Both the position numbers and the translations under genes were made by a program. Of a stretch of DNA of 7,494 bases, positions 6,075-7,494 are shown in pieces. Below the pieces are notes generated by a model. The model was given only the letters and a program-made list of their open reading frames with translations, was not told the DNA's origin and did no database searches. This stretch comes from JAAYYF01 sp040255585 (GTDB taxonomy: Bacteria; Deinococcota; Deinococci; Deinococcales; Trueperaceae): assembly GCA_040255585.1 (NCBI GenBank), contig JBDZVI010000110.1, positions 1-7,494 of the forward strand, read 5' to 3'. The stretch's first letter is position 1, and the number at the start of each line of letters is the position of its first letter.

Positions 6075-6789
6075 GGCGCATCCTACGCTGGGAGTCGCCG
6101 CGGCGTTCCGAGATGCGGACGACGATGACCGTCAGCTCGTAGAGGACAAGGAAGGGTACGGCCACGAGCGCGAGGTTGAAGGGGTCGCCGGTGGGGGTGA
6201 TGATCGCCGCCGCGCTCACGCCGCCGACGATGGCCCAGCGGCGGTACCTGACAAGGGGCGCGTGCCGCAGGATCCCGATGCGCGCGAGCAGGAAGCCGAG
6301 CACGGGCAGCTCGAACATGATCCCGAACATCGCCATCAGCATCAGGAGCGTGGAGATGTAGCGTCCGATCGAGAGCAGCCCCTGCGCCTCGTCGCCGAGG
6401 AACGATAGGAGGATGGGGATGCTGAAGGGGAGGACGACGTAGTACGCGAAGGCGACGCCGGCGGCGAACGCGAGGGCCGCGAACAGGATGAACGGCACTG
6501 CGTAGCGGCGTTCCTCCGCGTATAGTCCCGGCGCCACGAAGCCCCAGACCTGCCCGATGATCACCGGCGAGGCGAGCACCAGCCCGAAGAACGACGCGAC
6601 CTGCATGGAGACGGTGAACGGCTCCAGCACGGCGAAGTAGTTGAGCGTCATGGACGGCGGGAGCGGCGCCTTGAGCCACGCCAACACGTCGAACCGGAAC
6701 ACGAAAGCGACGCTGGAAGCGACGAGCCATGCCACCAGAGCGATGAAGAGCCGCTTGCGTAGCTCCTCGAAATGTTCGATCAGGGTCAA
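6037..6789 (-). CDS. tatC: Twin-arginine translocase subunit TatC
   Basis: A 250-aa polytopic inner-membrane protein, the Tat receptor that recognises twin-arginine signal peptides and works with TatA to export folded proteins. Family marks: N-terminal HFEELRKRL (6-14), the first periplasmic loop (about 41-60), SPVIIGQVWGFVAPGLYAEE (74-93), the conserved glutamate E160 in MFELPV, and TPTGDPF (198-204) with D202 before the last helices. Six membrane helices can be drawn. The start is a TTG: an in-frame stop lies upstream and no ATG or GTG lies between, and the TTG has AGAGG 6 nt upstream, so MTLIEHFEEL is the natural N-terminus. The charged tail (RRGDSQRRMRHARED) runs over the aroG start. It is the usual partner of the upstream tatA; no tatB is visible, as expected for a minimal TatAC system. 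Confidence 0.96.
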   Translation of the reverse strand: MTLIEHFEELRKRLFIALVAWLVASSVAFVFRFDVLAWLKAPLPPSMTLNYFAVLEPFTVSMQVASFFGLVLASPVIIGQVWGFVAPGLYAEERRYAVPFILFAALAFAAGVAFAYYVVLPFSIPILLSFLGDEAQGLLSIGRYISTLLMLMAMFGIMFELPVLGFLLARIGILRHAPLVRYRRWAIVGGVSAAAIITPTGDPFNLALVAVPFLVLYELTVIVVRISERRGDSQRRMRHAREDPEPTRSY

Positions 6790-6812
6790 GCGAAGCCTCT
6801 GGTCGTCCCTAA

Positions 6813-6860
6813 GGGCTAGCTAGCGGGCTACCGCGCCAGTTATTGCGCCAGCTATTGCGC
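6813..6860 (-). repeat. Degenerate 12-bp tandem array, 4 units, with in-frame stops
   Basis: Read on the minus strand the units are GCGCAATAGCTG, GCGCAATAACTG, GCGCGGTAGCCC and GCTAGCTAGCCC. The first two differ at one base; the others are progressively diverged. The array overlaps the last codons of tatA and each unit holds a stop (TAG, TAA, TAG, TAG) in the tatA frame. The last unit includes the palindrome GCTAGCTAGC (6815-6824). Confidence 0.75.
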
Positions 6861-7115
6861 ATCCTCGCTGCCTACCGCCGGCTTGGCGGCCGGGACGCCG
6901 GCGCTGGCGGCCGAGACGGGCGCGGCCTTGCCGGAGTCGTCGTCGCTCTCGGCGTCGAGGTCTTTCTTCATGTCGCGCAGGCCCTTGCGGAACTCGCGCA
7001 CGGACTGGCCCAGGCCCTTCGCCATCTCTGGCAAGCGCTTGGGTCCGAAGATGAGCAGTACTAGCGCGAGGATGATGAGGAGTTCCGGGATCCCGATGGG
7101 TCCTATGCGTCCCAT
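6852..7115 (-). CDS. tatA: Twin-arginine translocase subunit TatA
   Basis: An 87-aa protein with the TatA/TatE layout: a short N-terminus (MGRIGPIGIPE), one membrane helix (about 10-22, with polar E11 near its start), the hinge FGPKRLPE (23-30), an amphipathic helix (about 31-50) and a flexible acidic, Ala-rich tail. TatA oligomerises with TatC to form the export passage for folded proteins. The ATG at 7115 is chosen because GGAGG lies 7 nt upstream and MGRIGPIGIPELL is the family N-terminus; upstream in-frame ATGs at 7157 and 7139 would add residues with no family support and overlap the promoter. It is first in the operon. The frame is closed by four successive stops spaced 12 nt apart. Confidence 0.95.
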   Translation of the reverse strand: MGRIGPIGIPELLIILALVLLIFGPKRLPEMAKGLGQSVREFRKGLRDMKKDLDAESDDDSGKAAPVSAASAGVPAAKPAVGSEDAQ

Positions 7116-7137
7116 AGTGGCGCCTCCAAACGCCAGC

Positions 7138-7146
7138 ATGTTAGCA
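7138..7146 (-). promoter_or_regulatory. Extended -10 promoter TGCTAACAT for tatA operon
   Basis: On the minus strand TGC-TAACAT is an extended -10 (TGnTAnnnT). Transcription from about 7131 would give a leader of around 16 nt carrying GGAGG (7123-7127) before the tatA ATG. No clear -35 is visible, as is usual for extended -10 promoters. Confidence 0.5.
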
Positions 7147-7255
7147 GGCGCGGGCACGGGGCGGGTGCACGGACGGACCCGGCCGGTCGACCGACGTTCT
7201 GCGCGGCCCCCGCGAGGGCAGGTCGGGGAGGCGCAAGACGCGTCCAGGACGGTAG

Positions 7256-7285
7256 TTGACAGGGCTGGCGACCTAGTGCTACGTT
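7256..7285 (+). promoter_or_regulatory. Strong tRNA promoter TTGACA-18-TACGTT
   Basis: A perfect -35 TTGACA (7256-7261), an 18-bp spacer and -10 TACGTT (7280-7285) preceded by TGC (extended -10) lie about 24 bp before tRNA-Thr. The stretch after the -10 (acctcggg) is GC-rich, as in stable-RNA promoters under stringent control; that regulation is inferred. It is divergent from the tatA promoter. Confidence 0.8.
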
Positions 7286-7308
7286 ACCTCGGGTCTGTGG
7301 CGCGGTTG

Positions 7309-7384
<76 letters not shown>

Positions 7385-7429
7385 CTGTTTGGGCCGAAGG
7401 GTAGCGCCGCCAGACTCCGGTAGTGGCGC

Positions 7430-7494
7430 GGGTAGGTGCCCGAGTGGTTAAAGGGGACGGACTGTAAATCCGTTGGCTTAGCCTACGCTGGTTC
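7430..7494 (+). tRNA. tRNA-Tyr (anticodon GTA), 3' partial
   Basis: The first 65 nt of a class II tRNA, cut by the window end. The acceptor 5' strand is GGGTAGG, followed by TG, the D-arm CCC/GGG, an anticodon stem ACGGA/TCCGT around CTGTAAA with GTA at 7464-7466, a long variable arm (GGC-TTA-GCC stem), and the start of the T-arm GCTGG-TTC. The remaining T-arm and the 3' acceptor (expected CCTACCC) lie beyond the window. Confidence 0.95.

Noticed and set aside
7116..7157. Extended tatA N-terminus from the ATG at 7157
   Set aside because: It would add 14 residues before the TatA signature and place the coding region over the extended -10; GGAGG is positioned for the ATG at 7115.
7385..7429. 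A further small RNA between the two tRNA genes
   Set aside because: The 45-nt spacer shows no stable hairpin or tRNA-like feature; it reads as ordinary processed spacer.

Overview
This is a GC-rich (about 70% by eye), densely packed bacterial chromosomal window. The gene content suggests a member of Deinococcota, possibly near Truepera/Trueperaceae. The supporting signs are: a Bacillus/Deinococcus/Thermus-type chorismate mutase-DAHP synthase fusion, a tatA-tatC pair with no tatB visible, several genes that seem to start directly downstream of a TANNNT -10 box (leaderless mRNA, common in Deinococcus), and a tRNA-Thr/tRNA-Tyr pair of the kind that often precedes a tuf gene. The taxon is an inference and no marker here proves it.

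Left part, plus strand (1-2380): the 3' part of a DUF1998 (MrfA/YprA-like) DNA-repair helicase, a ~286-aa protein distantly reminiscent of the 2-hydroxyacyl-CoA dehydratase/activase-associated DUF2229 family, and a 105-aa three-helix membrane protein. The last two each have a TAGACT box just upstream of a GTG start. A strong hairpin (2387-2412) separates this block from the convergent genes that follow.

Middle, minus strand (3891-2427): a leaderless-type 80-aa putative winged-helix protein, then 31 bp later an acyl-CoA dehydrogenase that looks like glutaryl-CoA dehydrogenase.

Right part, minus strand (7115-3959): a compact apparent operon tatA - tatC - aroG (chorismate mutase/DAHP synthase) - multi-cluster ferredoxin. 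tatC and aroG overlap by 38 bp, aroG and the ferredoxin gene are 13 bp apart, and an intrinsic terminator overlaps the last stop codon. The operon joins protein export (Tat, which carries folded and often Fe-S or cofactor proteins), entry into aromatic biosynthesis, and a soluble four-cluster ferredoxin of unknown partner.

Far right, plus strand (7256-7494): a near-consensus promoter, divergent from tatA, drives tRNA-Thr(UGU) and a tRNA-Tyr(GUA) that is cut by the window end.

I see no CRISPR array, insertion sequence, phage or other clear accessory system. The most notable points are a 12-G run that destroys helicase motif VI (two C-to-G changes explain it exactly), a decayed 12-bp tandem array carrying serial in-frame stops after tatA, a chorismate mutase domain lacking two catalytic side chains, three leaderless-type starts, and the unassigned ferredoxin in the tat-aro operon.
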